Source: an uncultured Candidatus Actinomarina sp.
Lineage (GTDB): Bacteria > Actinomycetota > Acidimicrobiia > Actinomarinales > Actinomarinaceae
Direction: 5' to 3'
Assembly: GCA_902555985.1 (NCBI GenBank)
Contig: CACDUI010000004.1
Span: 1 to 64,000, forward strand
Length of the DNA: 64,000 nucleotides
Part shown: in pieces, positions 50,701-59,734 of the stretch
How positions within the stretch are numbered: the stretch's first letter is position 1
How the letters are laid out: every line of letters begins with the position of its first letter
Notes under the pieces: generated by a model
Database searches by the model: none
What the model saw: only the letters and a program-made list of their open reading frames with translations
What the model was told of the DNA's origin: nothing
Position numbers and translations under genes: made by a program

Positions 50701-51010
50701 AGAAGATTGTGCAGATAACCCTTATGCACCAGGTTGCCAGCCTAGTGAAGGAGACATGCCACCTGAAGGTGAAGGCTATAATCCACCACCTGGAGGAGAA
50801 GGTATGCCACCTGAAGGTGAAGGCTATAATCCACCACCTGAAGGTGAAGGCTATAATCCACCACCTGGAGAAGAGGGACCACCATCTGGAGGAGAAGGTA
50901 TGCCACCTGAAGGTGAAGGCTATAATCCACCACCTGAAGAAGAGGGACCACCATCTGAAGGAGAAGGTATGCCACCTGGAGAAGAGGGACCACCACCTGG
51001 AGACCCATAA
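47768..51010 (+). CDS. FecR-domain lipoprotein with Cys-motif repeats and Pro/Gly/Glu repeat tail (GTG start)
   Basis: Lipobox IASAC|GG; FecR-like LEMGVKIRTGDDATAQMSFEDGSSLLMGGNS...VSVHGTEG-type; about 13 C-x(8)-C motifs; PPEGEGYNPPP repeats. Confidence 0.78.
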   Translation: MKKLKVLIIVLSLIASACGGSDNNVETSVDTTTSTSTSTTTTLVAEPDIGEVVDEASLVIPPILLKPLIGATGVLTNATEDWEVLSAITPLEMGVKIRTGDDATAQMSFEDGSSLLMGGNSVINVRSFDYDEEAKSRVLIVDLISGSVAYDIFSDGLSASLAKIVTPTSELSVHGTEGVFGYDVATLSASSTVLEGGENSDDAVFSELLPSEDGTPVLVAVSQTAGTELGSGTTGGSGWTDEDSSTVALIVDEFVSNMEGECSYTCKAETQENLSDGVEDLTADVAANAVFTDTDSKRMDLAQTLLVAAGAPKDLTDSVEVLATAVEEVAVPESEVKEFIDANWQEAPEDGQLQELPPMSEFFGTFADAASVHENETFEDLGFDHNQGNNFRSQHGMMQFISADTNAVNELAQSGDMASAMALAASNMFVNAGQDEFVEGTYCADNPEDPECAAGAPPPDFLAQAFAGNHFVEDMVQDMGFEYTFTENNIKPGYCDEQPWLPECADGPQYVGEAFEEGGAYCDANPENCEEGGLKPGNNFFGAAPLDDSFCADNPESPECKGGNAQAVYTFFHVYDEEVLGDEWEPVDCNEYPDDPMCSGQGDFFHEHVGEATGLALDRDDMFDIYGGPQELLGPPDEFCNENPEAPECSPDFKPADIYSGGEYVAPGYCDETPDAPECDSNFGQGGGLQGPLTGGLLAQYAAPDPNARAGEKPGFCTEDPNHPECFRDYYGEENLDTGEFLDNLFSDESYVDLAQQGVFYDSIDGAGDLAENRYGNHNDYLVVDCTIPENQSEPACSSDFDSGQPSLFTGGNEGTEQFEAFNPEDLVTLCEENPQDPLCFAQQPGGNAPIQGEAFGSSPEGNRPEGEANTGGFWGNAEKAEEFKNQSESYVEFAGTYCDENPDDPSCSQIAPPLPQNGIIQDQDCADNPYAPGCPQSGGQEGQSPPPEGEDYNPPPGDGDMPPEGEDMPPPGGYQDQEDCADNPYAPGCQPSEGDMPPEGEGYNPPPGGEGMPPEGEGYNPPPEGEGYNPPPGEEGPPSGGEGMPPEGEGYNPPPEEEGPPSEGEGMPPGEEGPPPGDP
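50530..51005 (+). repeat. Degenerate in-frame tandem repeats (ccacctgaaggtgaaggctataatccacca-type units)
   Basis: Multiple near-identical units visible; translate to PPEGEGYNPPP/PPGEEGPP. Confidence 0.9.
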
Positions 51011-51041
51011 TATCTTTCGGAAATTGTTTTGGGTTTTAGAG

Positions 51042-51114
51042 CGGCCTCGGCAGGATTCGAACCTGCGACACCAGGTTTAGGAAACCTGTGCTCTATCCCC
51101 TGAGCTACGAGGCC
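51042..51114 (-). tRNA. tRNA-Arg(CCT)
   Basis: Minus-strand cloverleaf: acceptor GGCCTCG/CGAGGCC, anticodon stem-loop CAGGT-TTCCTAA-ACCTG, T arm GCAGGTTCGAATCCTGC; no encoded CCA. Confidence 0.95.
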
Positions 51115-51168
51115 AATTAAATTCTGATATCATTAGTATCAAAATAGATTTCAGCTTATAGGTACATT

Positions 51169-52140
51169 ATGTTAGCAGTAGACGTTAAAAATATTAAGAA
51201 AACTTTTATCAGTAAGCAAGACATCGTTGAAGCTGTAAAAGATGTAAGTTTTCAAGTAAAACAAGGTGAGATTTTTGGATTACTTGGTCCAAATGGAGCT
51301 GGAAAATCTACGACAATTTTAATGCTCACAACTCTATTAAGCATTACTGAGGGAAGTGCCTCTGTTTTAGGAATAGATGTTGCTTCGAAAGATAAAGAAG
51401 TCAGAGAAAAAATAGGTGTAGCACTTCAAGATACAGGTTTAGATAATCTTCTAACAGGGAAAGAGCTCTTTTTCACAACTTGCAGACTATGGGGATATTC
51501 CAAAAAAGATTCTGAAGTAAGGACAGGTGAACTCCTTGAGCTTGTAGGATTAACAGAAGCAGCCGAAAGAAGAGTAAAAACTTATTCCGGTGGTATGAAG
51601 CGAAGGCTAGACCTTGGTTTGAGCCTAGTTCATTCTCCAGAAATTCTTTTTTTAGATGAACCAACAACAGGTTTAGACCCAGGATCTAGACGAGTTTTAT
51701 GGGATGAAATAAAACGACTTCGTGATAATGGTGTAACAATCATTCTCACAACACAGTATCTTGAAGAAGCTGACGAGTTAGCCGATAGGATTGCAATTAT
51801 TGACGAAGGCTTAGTTGTTGCAGAGGGAACAGCAGATGAATTAAAAGCAAGTATAGGTGGTGATGTAATAACTTTTGCATTTGATAATTATGATGATTTA
51901 GAAAATGCAAAAAATATACTTAAGAATACCGTTCAAGAAAAAAATGAATTGAGAATTACAGTTGAGGATGGTGCGTCGAAAATCCCTGTATATTTAAAAG
52001 ATTTGAGCAGTAATGGAGTAGAAGTAAGTTCAGTCTCAGCAAGTAAGCCTACATTAGATGATGTTTTTCTCGAAGTAACAGGATATAGACTAGAAGGCTC
52101 AGAAGATATCAAAAAGTCAGAAGAAAAGAGTAAGAGATAA
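51169..52140 (+). CDS. ABC-2 type transporter ATP-binding protein (DrrA-like)
   Basis: LLGPNGAGKSTT Walker A; YSGGMKRRLDLGLSLVHSPEILFLDEPTTGLDP. Confidence 0.93.
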   Translation: MLAVDVKNIKKTFISKQDIVEAVKDVSFQVKQGEIFGLLGPNGAGKSTTILMLTTLLSITEGSASVLGIDVASKDKEVREKIGVALQDTGLDNLLTGKELFFTTCRLWGYSKKDSEVRTGELLELVGLTEAAERRVKTYSGGMKRRLDLGLSLVHSPEILFLDEPTTGLDPGSRRVLWDEIKRLRDNGVTIILTTQYLEEADELADRIAIIDEGLVVAEGTADELKASIGGDVITFAFDNYDDLENAKNILKNTVQEKNELRITVEDGASKIPVYLKDLSSNGVEVSSVSASKPTLDDVFLEVTGYRLEGSEDIKKSEEKSKR

Positions 52141-52937
52141 TGGAATCAAATCGATCTTTTTTAGTACAGTTACAAATTTTGACAAAACGAATGGTTTTGA
52201 GAGTTGTAAGAAGACCACTTGCTGAATTACCTAACTTAATTATTTCAGCATTTTTCTTATTTGTATACGATGGTGCGTTAGGTGGTGTTTTTGGTGGGGC
52301 TGCTAGTGGAACACCTTTTGACTTCGCCAAAGGAAATTTTATAAACTTTATATTACCAGTATCAATTGTGTCGGCCTCATTGAGCGGTGCAGCATCAGGA
52401 ATTTATTTGGTTGAAGATATTGAATCTGGTGTTTTTAAACGCTATCAAAGCATGCCAATCTCTAGATGGGCTATTATTTTGGCTCCTATGAATGTAGGTG
52501 CATTTAGAGTATTACTGCAATCAGGTCTTATATTATTTATTGGAATAATAATTGGTGCAGATCCTGCAGTGGGTAGTATTGGATTTTTGATAGTATTATC
52601 AATTGCTTTTATCTGGGGAATGGGCTTTGCTGGCTATTCAGTAGCAGCAGGTGTTAAATCAGGCTCTTCACAAGGCGCACAAGCAGCTACTTTTTTATTT
52701 TTTCCTGCTATTTTTCTAGCACCAACATTCGTTCCACGAGAAGCTTTAAAAGGTTGGCTTGAAACAGCTGCAGCATATAACCCAACAACATATGTTATTG
52801 AAGCTATGAGAGCAGTTATGGTTGATGGCTGGGAGCTCGATGTTTTATTTAGAGGCTATCTTTCTGCTGGATTATTTGCTGCACTAACCCTTACCCTTGC
52901 AGTCATTTCAGCAAGAAAAGCTACAGAAAAAGCATAA
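52140..52937 (+). CDS. ABC-2 type transporter permease
   Basis: Multi-TM; 1-nt overlap with ATPase gene. Confidence 0.88.
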   Translation: MESNRSFLVQLQILTKRMVLRVVRRPLAELPNLIISAFFLFVYDGALGGVFGGAASGTPFDFAKGNFINFILPVSIVSASLSGAASGIYLVEDIESGVFKRYQSMPISRWAIILAPMNVGAFRVLLQSGLILFIGIIIGADPAVGSIGFLIVLSIAFIWGMGFAGYSVAAGVKSGSSQGAQAATFLFFPAIFLAPTFVPREALKGWLETAAAYNPTTYVIEAMRAVMVDGWELDVLFRGYLSAGLFAALTLTLAVISARKATEKA

Positions 52938-52994
52938 ATACTGCTTTGAGTAGTAATTAAAATTTATTACTCTATATAATTCGTAAGGGTAAAT

Positions 52995-53678
52995 ATGGAA
53001 ACAAATTTAAAAGCAAAAGTTCGAGAAAATAGTGGTTCAGCTCAATCTCGAAGATCTAGGGGTGAGGGAAATATTCCTGCAGTTGTTTACGGCTTAGGCA
53101 TGGATCCTGTTTCAGTCGAAATTGATGCTCGAGAGTTTACAAATGCTTTAAAGACAGAAGCTGGTTCAAACGTAATTTTCAATTTAGAAATTGGTAAAGA
53201 AAAATATACAGCTTTAGCAAGAGAAATACAAAAACATGTGTATAGAAATGAATTTCTACATGTAGATTTTATTCAAGTTGATTTATCACAGACTGTTGAT
53301 GCAGATGTTCAAGTTAACTTTACTGGAATACCAATGGGAGTTAAAGAAGAGGGTGGGGTCGTTCAAACTGTTAACTCTACAATTACTATTACTGCACTTC
53401 CTACAAATATTCCTACTTCACTTGACTTAGACATTAGTGAATTAAATGTTGGGGATAACTTAGCTGCTGCAGATGTTGATTTGCCAGAAGGTGTGGAGTT
53501 AGCAAATGATGAAGACGATTCGATTTTAATAACAATCACAATACCGAGAGCAGCAGTTGAAGAGGAAGAAGAGATTGAAGGTCTTGAAGGCGAAGAAGTA
53601 GAAGGTGAAGAGGGAGCCGAAGGTGAATCCTCTGAAGAGACTGTTGAGGAAGAGTCCTCAGATGAATCTGGAGAGTAA
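52995..53678 (+). CDS. rplY: 50S ribosomal protein L25/CTC-type with acidic C-terminal tail
   Basis: KAKVRENSGSAQSRRSRGEGNIPAVVYG; HVDFIQVDLSQTVDADVQVNFTG. Confidence 0.93.
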   Translation: METNLKAKVRENSGSAQSRRSRGEGNIPAVVYGLGMDPVSVEIDAREFTNALKTEAGSNVIFNLEIGKEKYTALAREIQKHVYRNEFLHVDFIQVDLSQTVDADVQVNFTGIPMGVKEEGGVVQTVNSTITITALPTNIPTSLDLDISELNVGDNLAAADVDLPEGVELANDEDDSILITITIPRAAVEEEEEIEGLEGEEVEGEEGAEGESSEETVEEESSDESGE

Positions 53679-54261
53679 CAAAACTTTATTTGTTGGTCTC
53701 TGGAATCCACAAGACAAATATTCAAAGACACGACACAATATAGGGGCTGATATTCTGATTCGTTTCTGTAAAAAAAACAATTTAGAATTCAAACTCGACA
53801 AAAACAGTGTTTATAATTTTTCATCTGCTGAAATTGATGGCTGCAATGTTGAAATAATCTTACCTATGGTTTCAATGAACAACTCTGGGGATGCATTAAA
53901 AAGTTATTTTAAATACAACAATAAAGAAAATACAGAAGTTGTTGTTTTACACGACGATATTGATCTTGCATTCGGTCGTTTAAGAATCAAAAAAGGAAGT
54001 TCAGATGGTGGTCATAATGGAATTAAATCAATAAATAGAGTTTTAAATGCAGAAGATTATTACAAATTAAAAGTAGGTGTAGGAAGACCTCCACAAGGAA
54101 TTGACCCAGCTGATTTTGTATTGTCAAAGTTTTATAATGAGGAAAAGGAAGAGGTCGAATTCTTGATAGAAGATTCAGTTGATATTTTAAATACGTTTTT
54201 AAAAGATAAAGAATTAGCTATTAGGGATGCTTCTGAGCGACGAATAATTGATGTGATTTAA
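53662..54261 (+). CDS. pth: Peptidyl-tRNA hydrolase (start inside L25 3' end)
   Basis: LFVGLWNPQDKYSKTRHNIGADIL; VLHDDIDLAFGRLRIKKGSSDGGHNGIKSI. Confidence 0.92.
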   Translation: MNLESNKTLFVGLWNPQDKYSKTRHNIGADILIRFCKKNNLEFKLDKNSVYNFSSAEIDGCNVEIILPMVSMNNSGDALKSYFKYNNKENTEVVVLHDDIDLAFGRLRIKKGSSDGGHNGIKSINRVLNAEDYYKLKVGVGRPPQGIDPADFVLSKFYNEEKEEVEFLIEDSVDILNTFLKDKELAIRDASERRIIDVI

Positions 54262-54803
54262 TGAAAAAATATATACCAGACTTATTAGCTTTATTTCGTA
54301 TTTTTTCCGCTCCAGTAATTTTATATTTGTTGTTACTTGATGGAACGAGTGAAGGGTTAATGTTGGTTCCAGCAATAATTGCTTTTATTGCTGCTTGGAC
54401 TGACTTTTTTGATGGCCGACTAGCAAGAAAATGGGATGTGTCTTCAAAGACGGGAGCATTTCTAGATACAATTGCAGATAAAATTTTTATCACTTTTATA
54501 TTTGTTGGTTTTACTTATATTGAAAGAGTTAGTATCTGGGTTACAGTTTTACTAATTGCTAGAGAGTTTATTATTACTGGCTTAAGAGGTCTTGCGGGCA
54601 ATGAAGGAATAATGATTCCCCCCAGCAAATTTGGCAAAGCAAAAGCAAGTCTACAATTTTGGGCTGTAGGCTTCGTAATGATGGATTTTCCACTTACTAT
54701 CTTAAGTTTTACAATTGCAGATTTAATTGTTCTACATGCTTTAATTTTTTCATATATATCTGGCTATCAATACATAACTGGTTATCTGCAGCAAACTAAA
54801 TGA
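54261..54803 (+). CDS. pgsA: CDP-alcohol phosphatidyltransferase (PgsA-like)
   Basis: IPDLLALFRIFSAPVILYLLL; AWTDFFDGRLARKWDVSSKTGAFLDTIADK. Confidence 0.87.
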   Translation: MKKYIPDLLALFRIFSAPVILYLLLLDGTSEGLMLVPAIIAFIAAWTDFFDGRLARKWDVSSKTGAFLDTIADKIFITFIFVGFTYIERVSIWVTVLLIAREFIITGLRGLAGNEGIMIPPSKFGKAKASLQFWAVGFVMMDFPLTILSFTIADLIVLHALIFSYISGYQYITGYLQQTK

Positions 54804-55795
54804 AATACCACAATATTTTTATTACCGGATCAACCGGGGTTGTAGGTAAGCCACTTCTTAGAAAAATAGTTGATCAAGGCCATAATGTTTTTGCGCTTTC
54901 CAGATCACAAAACAACGATCATTTTTTTTCAGACCTTGGTGTAAAAAAGATTGAAGGCAATCTGTTTACAGCGGCAATTTATGATGAGCTTTCTGATTAC
55001 AACATAGATGCAATTTTTCATATTGCAGGTGTTAACAAAATGTGTTCCAAAAATCCTGGAGGGATGTTTAAAGCAAACATTGAAGGAACTAAAGAAATAC
55101 TTCAACTAGGCAACAGGCTAAAAATTAAAAAATTTATTTATACTTCCTCTGCGGTCACTTTAGGTGAAGAAATAGGAACTGTGGGCAATGAATTATCAGA
55201 CCATAGGGGTTACTTTCTTAGCAAATATGAAGAATCTAAGTTTTTAGCTGAAAAAGAAGCATTTGATTATGACAAAGATTTTGAGTTTGTATCTGTTAAC
55301 CCTTCCTCTGTTCAGGGTCCGGGTCGTGTATCTGGTACAGCCAAATTGTTAATTTCAACTTTAAATAAAACGTATCCACCTTTAATTAGGAATAATATTT
55401 CAATTGTTGATATTGATGACTGCACAGACGGACATTACCAAGCTCTAATAAATGGAAAAGACAATCATAGATATGTTTTAAATAGTTTTCAAACAACCAG
55501 TGAAGAGTTGCTCTCTAAGCTTAAGTCATTATCGGAATGGTCAGGCAGGCCAATTTACATTCCAAAATTGGGTTTGAAAATTATTGCACCACTGGGAGAC
55601 CTATATAAGTCTGTATCCAATTCAACTCCATTAATATGTAGTGAGTCCGCAAGAGTTTTAACACATGGACATATTTACGACGGTTCCAAAGCTGTTGATA
55701 AGTTAAATCTAAGTTATATTGATTTGGAAACGTTCATGAAGAAAACTATCAATTGGTTAATTGATGAGAGCTACGTAAATCTAAATAAAATTTAA
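54800..55795 (+). CDS. NAD-dependent epimerase/dehydratase (extended SDR)
   Basis: FITGSTGVVGKPLLRKIVDQGHNV; FIYTSSAVTLGE. Confidence 0.87.
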   Translation: MKYHNIFITGSTGVVGKPLLRKIVDQGHNVFALSRSQNNDHFFSDLGVKKIEGNLFTAAIYDELSDYNIDAIFHIAGVNKMCSKNPGGMFKANIEGTKEILQLGNRLKIKKFIYTSSAVTLGEEIGTVGNELSDHRGYFLSKYEESKFLAEKEAFDYDKDFEFVSVNPSSVQGPGRVSGTAKLLISTLNKTYPPLIRNNISIVDIDDCTDGHYQALINGKDNHRYVLNSFQTTSEELLSKLKSLSEWSGRPIYIPKLGLKIIAPLGDLYKSVSNSTPLICSESARVLTHGHIYDGSKAVDKLNLSYIDLETFMKKTINWLIDESYVNLNKI

Positions 55796-55798
55796 CTA

Positions 55799-58700
55799 AT
55801 GAATGTAAAAACATTCAATTATTCTCTTGAATCTCTTGCACCGTTCTTTTATTTAAATAAGAGAAATAAAAAAAATATCTATGTTTTTTCATCAGAAAAA
55901 GAATCTTTAGAGTTTTATAATAATTTTTCTAATTTTGTACTTGAGTCATCTCATTTCCCGGCATGGGATACCTTGTCCTACGACTCTTTTACACCATCTC
56001 TAGAGATACAGGGAAAAAGACTTCAAACACTTCATAACATACTGGTAAAGGACTCTTTTGATGTTGCAATGAGTATGAAATCTTTTACACAAAAAATATT
56101 TTTTAATGACTTAGAAGTAATAGATTTACAAGTCAATCAGGAAGTAGATTTTGAAAATTTAATCGAAAACCTCACTTACCTTGGGTATGCAAATAAAGAT
56201 AGGGTTGAATCTAGAGGAACATTCTCTATTAGAGGTGGGCAGATTGATATTTATCCACTCAATAGTGAATATCCAGCCAGAATTATTTTTAATGGTGATG
56301 AGGTAGCTGAACTAAAATTATTTGATTACATTTCTCAAAGGTCAATAAAAAATATAACAAAAGTTTTAATTACTCCTTCGTCTGAGTTGTTTCAAATAAA
56401 TCAAGAAGATATATATAAATCATTGGAGATAGAATCAAAAAAAGATTTAGATCAATACGAATTATTTCAATTTTCGCAAAATCTAGATAATTTCAAGACT
56501 TTACTTGATTTTGTACCAGATGAATTAAGCATTAACATAATCGACTTCAATGTATGCAAAGAAACCTTTAGTGAAATTCAAAAGACAGAAGAGGATAGTT
56601 TTAATAATTTACAAAAGTATTTTTCTTTGAATATATCAAAAATGAAATCAAGATATGTAGATACATTTTCAGAAATGAATAAATATGAAACAAGCTTATA
56701 TGCTACAAATGATTTAGAGAATATTAGCAATATACCACAATATTTAGATGGCTTAAGTGCTGATAGTGTTTTGCAAAATATTAATAATTTAGCAAAGGTG
56801 TATTTATCCAGTAGTAATGAAAAAATTACAGAAAAGTTTTCAGGTATAAATAATTTACAAATCGTTGAGTATCCATTTTCATACTCAGCAGTGTTTCCGG
56901 AGATGAGCATTGCAGTTATTGATGAATCATTATTTACCAATAGGAAACAAAAAGATAGGAAAGTAAAACAAAGGAAATTGAATGAGGAATCAATCCTTGT
57001 ACCAAATACTTATGTTGTTCATAAGTTTCACGGCATAGGGCTTTATGAAGGAACTGAAGTTAAGAAAATTAAAGATGTAGAAAAAGATTACCTATCAATA
57101 AAGTTTGGTGGAACGGACAGACTTTACGTACCATCTGATCAGATTAATGAACTCGAAGTCTACGTAGGTGGTGAAAATCCAAGATTATCTAGATTAGGTG
57201 GCGGAGAGTGGGAGCGAGCAAAAGAAAAAGCCAAACAAAATGCAAAGGTTGTAGCCGATAGAGTATTGAATCTTTATAAATTAAGAAAAATTGAAAATAA
57301 TAGCCTAATTATTGATGAGGATACCCCATGGCAGGCAGAAATAGAAAGCGATTTTGAATATGTCGAAACTCCAGATCAGTTAACTGCAATTAATGATGTA
57401 AAAGAAGACTTAAGCAAAAATACGCCAATGGATAGGTTGATTTTTGGAGATGTTGGATATGGAAAGACAGAAGTTGCACTTAGAGCAGCGGTAAAAGTAG
57501 CTTTTTCAGGAGGACAAGTTGCAGTTCTTGCACCTACAACAATTCTTGTTCAACAGCATATTGAAACTTTTGTTAGTAGATTAGAAAATTATCCATTAAA
57601 CATTAAACACCTAAGCAGATTTGTAAAAAAGAAGGACTTAAAAGAAATTATTAAAGGCGTCAACGATGGAACTGTGGACATAGTTATCGGAACACATAGG
57701 CTATTAAGCGACGATGTTACATTTAATAACCTGAAGTTGATAATAATTGATGAAGAACATAGGTTTGGGGTAGAAGCAAAAGATAGGCTACAAAACTTAG
57801 CCTCTCAAGTCCATAAGTTAACATTAACTGCGACTCCAATTCCAAGAACACTTGAGCAGTCTCTTATGGGAATTAGAGAAACATCAAGAATTGAAACACC
57901 TCCAGAAAATAGATTAGAAACACTAACTCATGTCGGTAGCGTTGATGAGTCAGCTATTGCTTTAGCTATTCAGAGAGAAATTTCAAGAGGAGGCCAAGTC
58001 TTCTTTGTACTAAACAGGATAAGTGAACTTGAGGAATGGATGAAGATTGTTTCAAAACAATTTACAAACTTAAATCACAAAATTCTGCATGGCCGATTAT
58101 CTGCAGAGCAAATTGAAAACACAATGCAAGATGTTTGGGATCGCAAAGTGGATGTTCTATTTGCTACCACAATTGTGGAAGCTGGAATTGATCTTCCAAA
58201 AGTAAATACTCTCATAACTCTTAGATCGGAGCTTCTAGGTATGTCCCAACTCTATCAACTCAAAGGAAGAGTTGGTAGAAGAGGAGATCAAAGTTTCGCC
58301 TATTTCTTTCATTCAAGCAACTTAGGGATAGATGCAGAATTAAGACTGGATGCAATTAAATCAATTGGTCAGACTGCTACTGGATACTCTTTAGCAATGA
58401 AGGATCTACAACTTAGAGGATCTGGAAGTATTCTAGGAGATATACAGTCTGGTTTTATAGCAAATGTTGGACTAAATATATTTAACCAATATGTTTTAGA
58501 ATCTTTAGACGAATCAATAGAAACGGTAAAACCAGCCATAAAGCCAGATATAAAACTAGATTGCTACTGGGGATCTTCTATTCCAAAAATTTATGTGCAT
58601 GCTGATTCAGAAAGAATAGATATTTACAAAAGACTTGAGCATACTCACCATACAAAAGTTGATCATGTCAAGGATGAAATCATAGATAGGTTTGGTGAAC

Positions 58701-58951
58701 TTCCCAAAGTAACAAATAACTTATTTGTTACTGCAAAAATAAGATCAGTTTTGAGTGAAAAAAATATTTCAAGATGCAAAATTACAGAATTTCAGATTGA
58801 GCTATTCCCAATTGACTTAACTGAGGAAATAAATTTGAAAATGAAAACTTTAGATAAAAAGTTTATATTTAGAAATAAACGCTTAGTTTTAAACTTTAAG
58901 AATGCATTAAGCCCGGACAGTGTTTATCAATTATTAAATAGTAATCTTTAA
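55799..58951 (+). CDS. mfd: Transcription-repair coupling factor
   Basis: PNTYVVHKFHGIGLYEGTEVKKI; DRLIFGDVGYGKTEVALRAA; IIDEEHRFGVEAKDRL; LTATPIPRTLEQSLMGIRE. Confidence 0.96.
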   Translation: MNVKTFNYSLESLAPFFYLNKRNKKNIYVFSSEKESLEFYNNFSNFVLESSHFPAWDTLSYDSFTPSLEIQGKRLQTLHNILVKDSFDVAMSMKSFTQKIFFNDLEVIDLQVNQEVDFENLIENLTYLGYANKDRVESRGTFSIRGGQIDIYPLNSEYPARIIFNGDEVAELKLFDYISQRSIKNITKVLITPSSELFQINQEDIYKSLEIESKKDLDQYELFQFSQNLDNFKTLLDFVPDELSINIIDFNVCKETFSEIQKTEEDSFNNLQKYFSLNISKMKSRYVDTFSEMNKYETSLYATNDLENISNIPQYLDGLSADSVLQNINNLAKVYLSSSNEKITEKFSGINNLQIVEYPFSYSAVFPEMSIAVIDESLFTNRKQKDRKVKQRKLNEESILVPNTYVVHKFHGIGLYEGTEVKKIKDVEKDYLSIKFGGTDRLYVPSDQINELEVYVGGENPRLSRLGGGEWERAKEKAKQNAKVVADRVLNLYKLRKIENNSLIIDEDTPWQAEIESDFEYVETPDQLTAINDVKEDLSKNTPMDRLIFGDVGYGKTEVALRAAVKVAFSGGQVAVLAPTTILVQQHIETFVSRLENYPLNIKHLSRFVKKKDLKEIIKGVNDGTVDIVIGTHRLLSDDVTFNNLKLIIIDEEHRFGVEAKDRLQNLASQVHKLTLTATPIPRTLEQSLMGIRETSRIETPPENRLETLTHVGSVDESAIALAIQREISRGGQVFFVLNRISELEEWMKIVSKQFTNLNHKILHGRLSAEQIENTMQDVWDRKVDVLFATTIVEAGIDLPKVNTLITLRSELLGMSQLYQLKGRVGRRGDQSFAYFFHSSNLGIDAELRLDAIKSIGQTATGYSLAMKDLQLRGSGSILGDIQSGFIANVGLNIFNQYVLESLDESIETVKPAIKPDIKLDCYWGSSIPKIYVHADSERIDIYKRLEHTHHTKVDHVKDEIIDRFGELPKVTNNLFVTAKIRSVLSEKNISRCKITEFQIELFPIDLTEEINLKMKTLDKKFIFRNKRLVLNFKNALSPDSVYQLLNSNL

Positions 58952-58953
58952 TT

Positions 58954-59694
58954 ATGAATGAGTTTGACGAACTTGTAGGTATTGTAAAAAAGCTCCGAGA
59001 AGAATGCCCCTGGGATATGGAGCAAACACATGAGTCATTATCTAGGCATTTAATTGAAGAAGCTTATGAACTATTAGATGCTCTAGCAAGTATTCAAAAA
59101 GAAGATTCAAATTATGTACAGGTAAAGGATGAACTCGGAGATTTATTACTACAAATTTTACTTCACTCAAAAATTGCTGAGGAAAATAACCACTTTGCAA
59201 TTGTAGATGTAATTGATTCACTTAAATCTAAATTGATTGAACGACACCCTCACGTTTTTGGAGATGTAAAGCTTGATAGTGCAGAAGAAGTTGAAAAGCA
59301 GTGGGAGACAATAAAACAAAAAGATAACAGCCAGTCAATATTTGATGATATAAATAGTAAATTACCTTCTATTACAAGAGCATTCAAGACACAAAGAAAA
59401 GCAAAAAAACTAAATCTTTCATATGCAGACTATGAAGAAGCACTTTCAGACCTTCTATCTGAAGTTAAGGAACTTGAGGAAGCAAAAAAACTAGAGGATA
59501 GGAAAAGTGAAATTGGAGATGTACTATTTTCAATCATAAATGTTTGTAGGTACTTAGAAGCTGATCCAGAAATTCAATTAAATAAATCAACGAAGCGCTT
59601 CATAGAAAGAGCTCAATACGTGGAAAAATATATTGATAAAGATTCTGATATTGATAAATTATGGCAAGAGGCTAAGAAAACTTTAGAAAAGTAA
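58954..59694 (+). CDS. mazG: MazG nucleotide pyrophosphohydrolase
   Basis: LREECPWDMEQTHESLSRHLIEEAYELLDAL; ELGDLLLQILLHSKIAEE; RHPHVFGDV. Confidence 0.93.
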   Translation: MNEFDELVGIVKKLREECPWDMEQTHESLSRHLIEEAYELLDALASIQKEDSNYVQVKDELGDLLLQILLHSKIAEENNHFAIVDVIDSLKSKLIERHPHVFGDVKLDSAEEVEKQWETIKQKDNSQSIFDDINSKLPSITRAFKTQRKAKKLNLSYADYEEALSDLLSEVKELEEAKKLEDRKSEIGDVLFSIINVCRYLEADPEIQLNKSTKRFIERAQYVEKYIDKDSDIDKLWQEAKKTLEK

Positions 59695-59734
59695 CAAATT
59701 TAACATTTTGTGCTAGATTTTAAGTAACAGGGTT

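Noticed and set aside
50530-51005. Possible CRISPR array
   Set aside because: Repeats are contiguous and in-frame coding without unique spacers, and there are no cas genes.
49043-51080. Several ORFs in other frames (e.g. 50544..51080 + HHLKVKAIIHHLEKRD-rich; 50742..51008 - LLQVVDYSLHLQVA-rich)
   Set aside because: Frame-shifted or antisense translations of the repeat region of the FecR lipoprotein; open only because the repeats lack stops in those frames.
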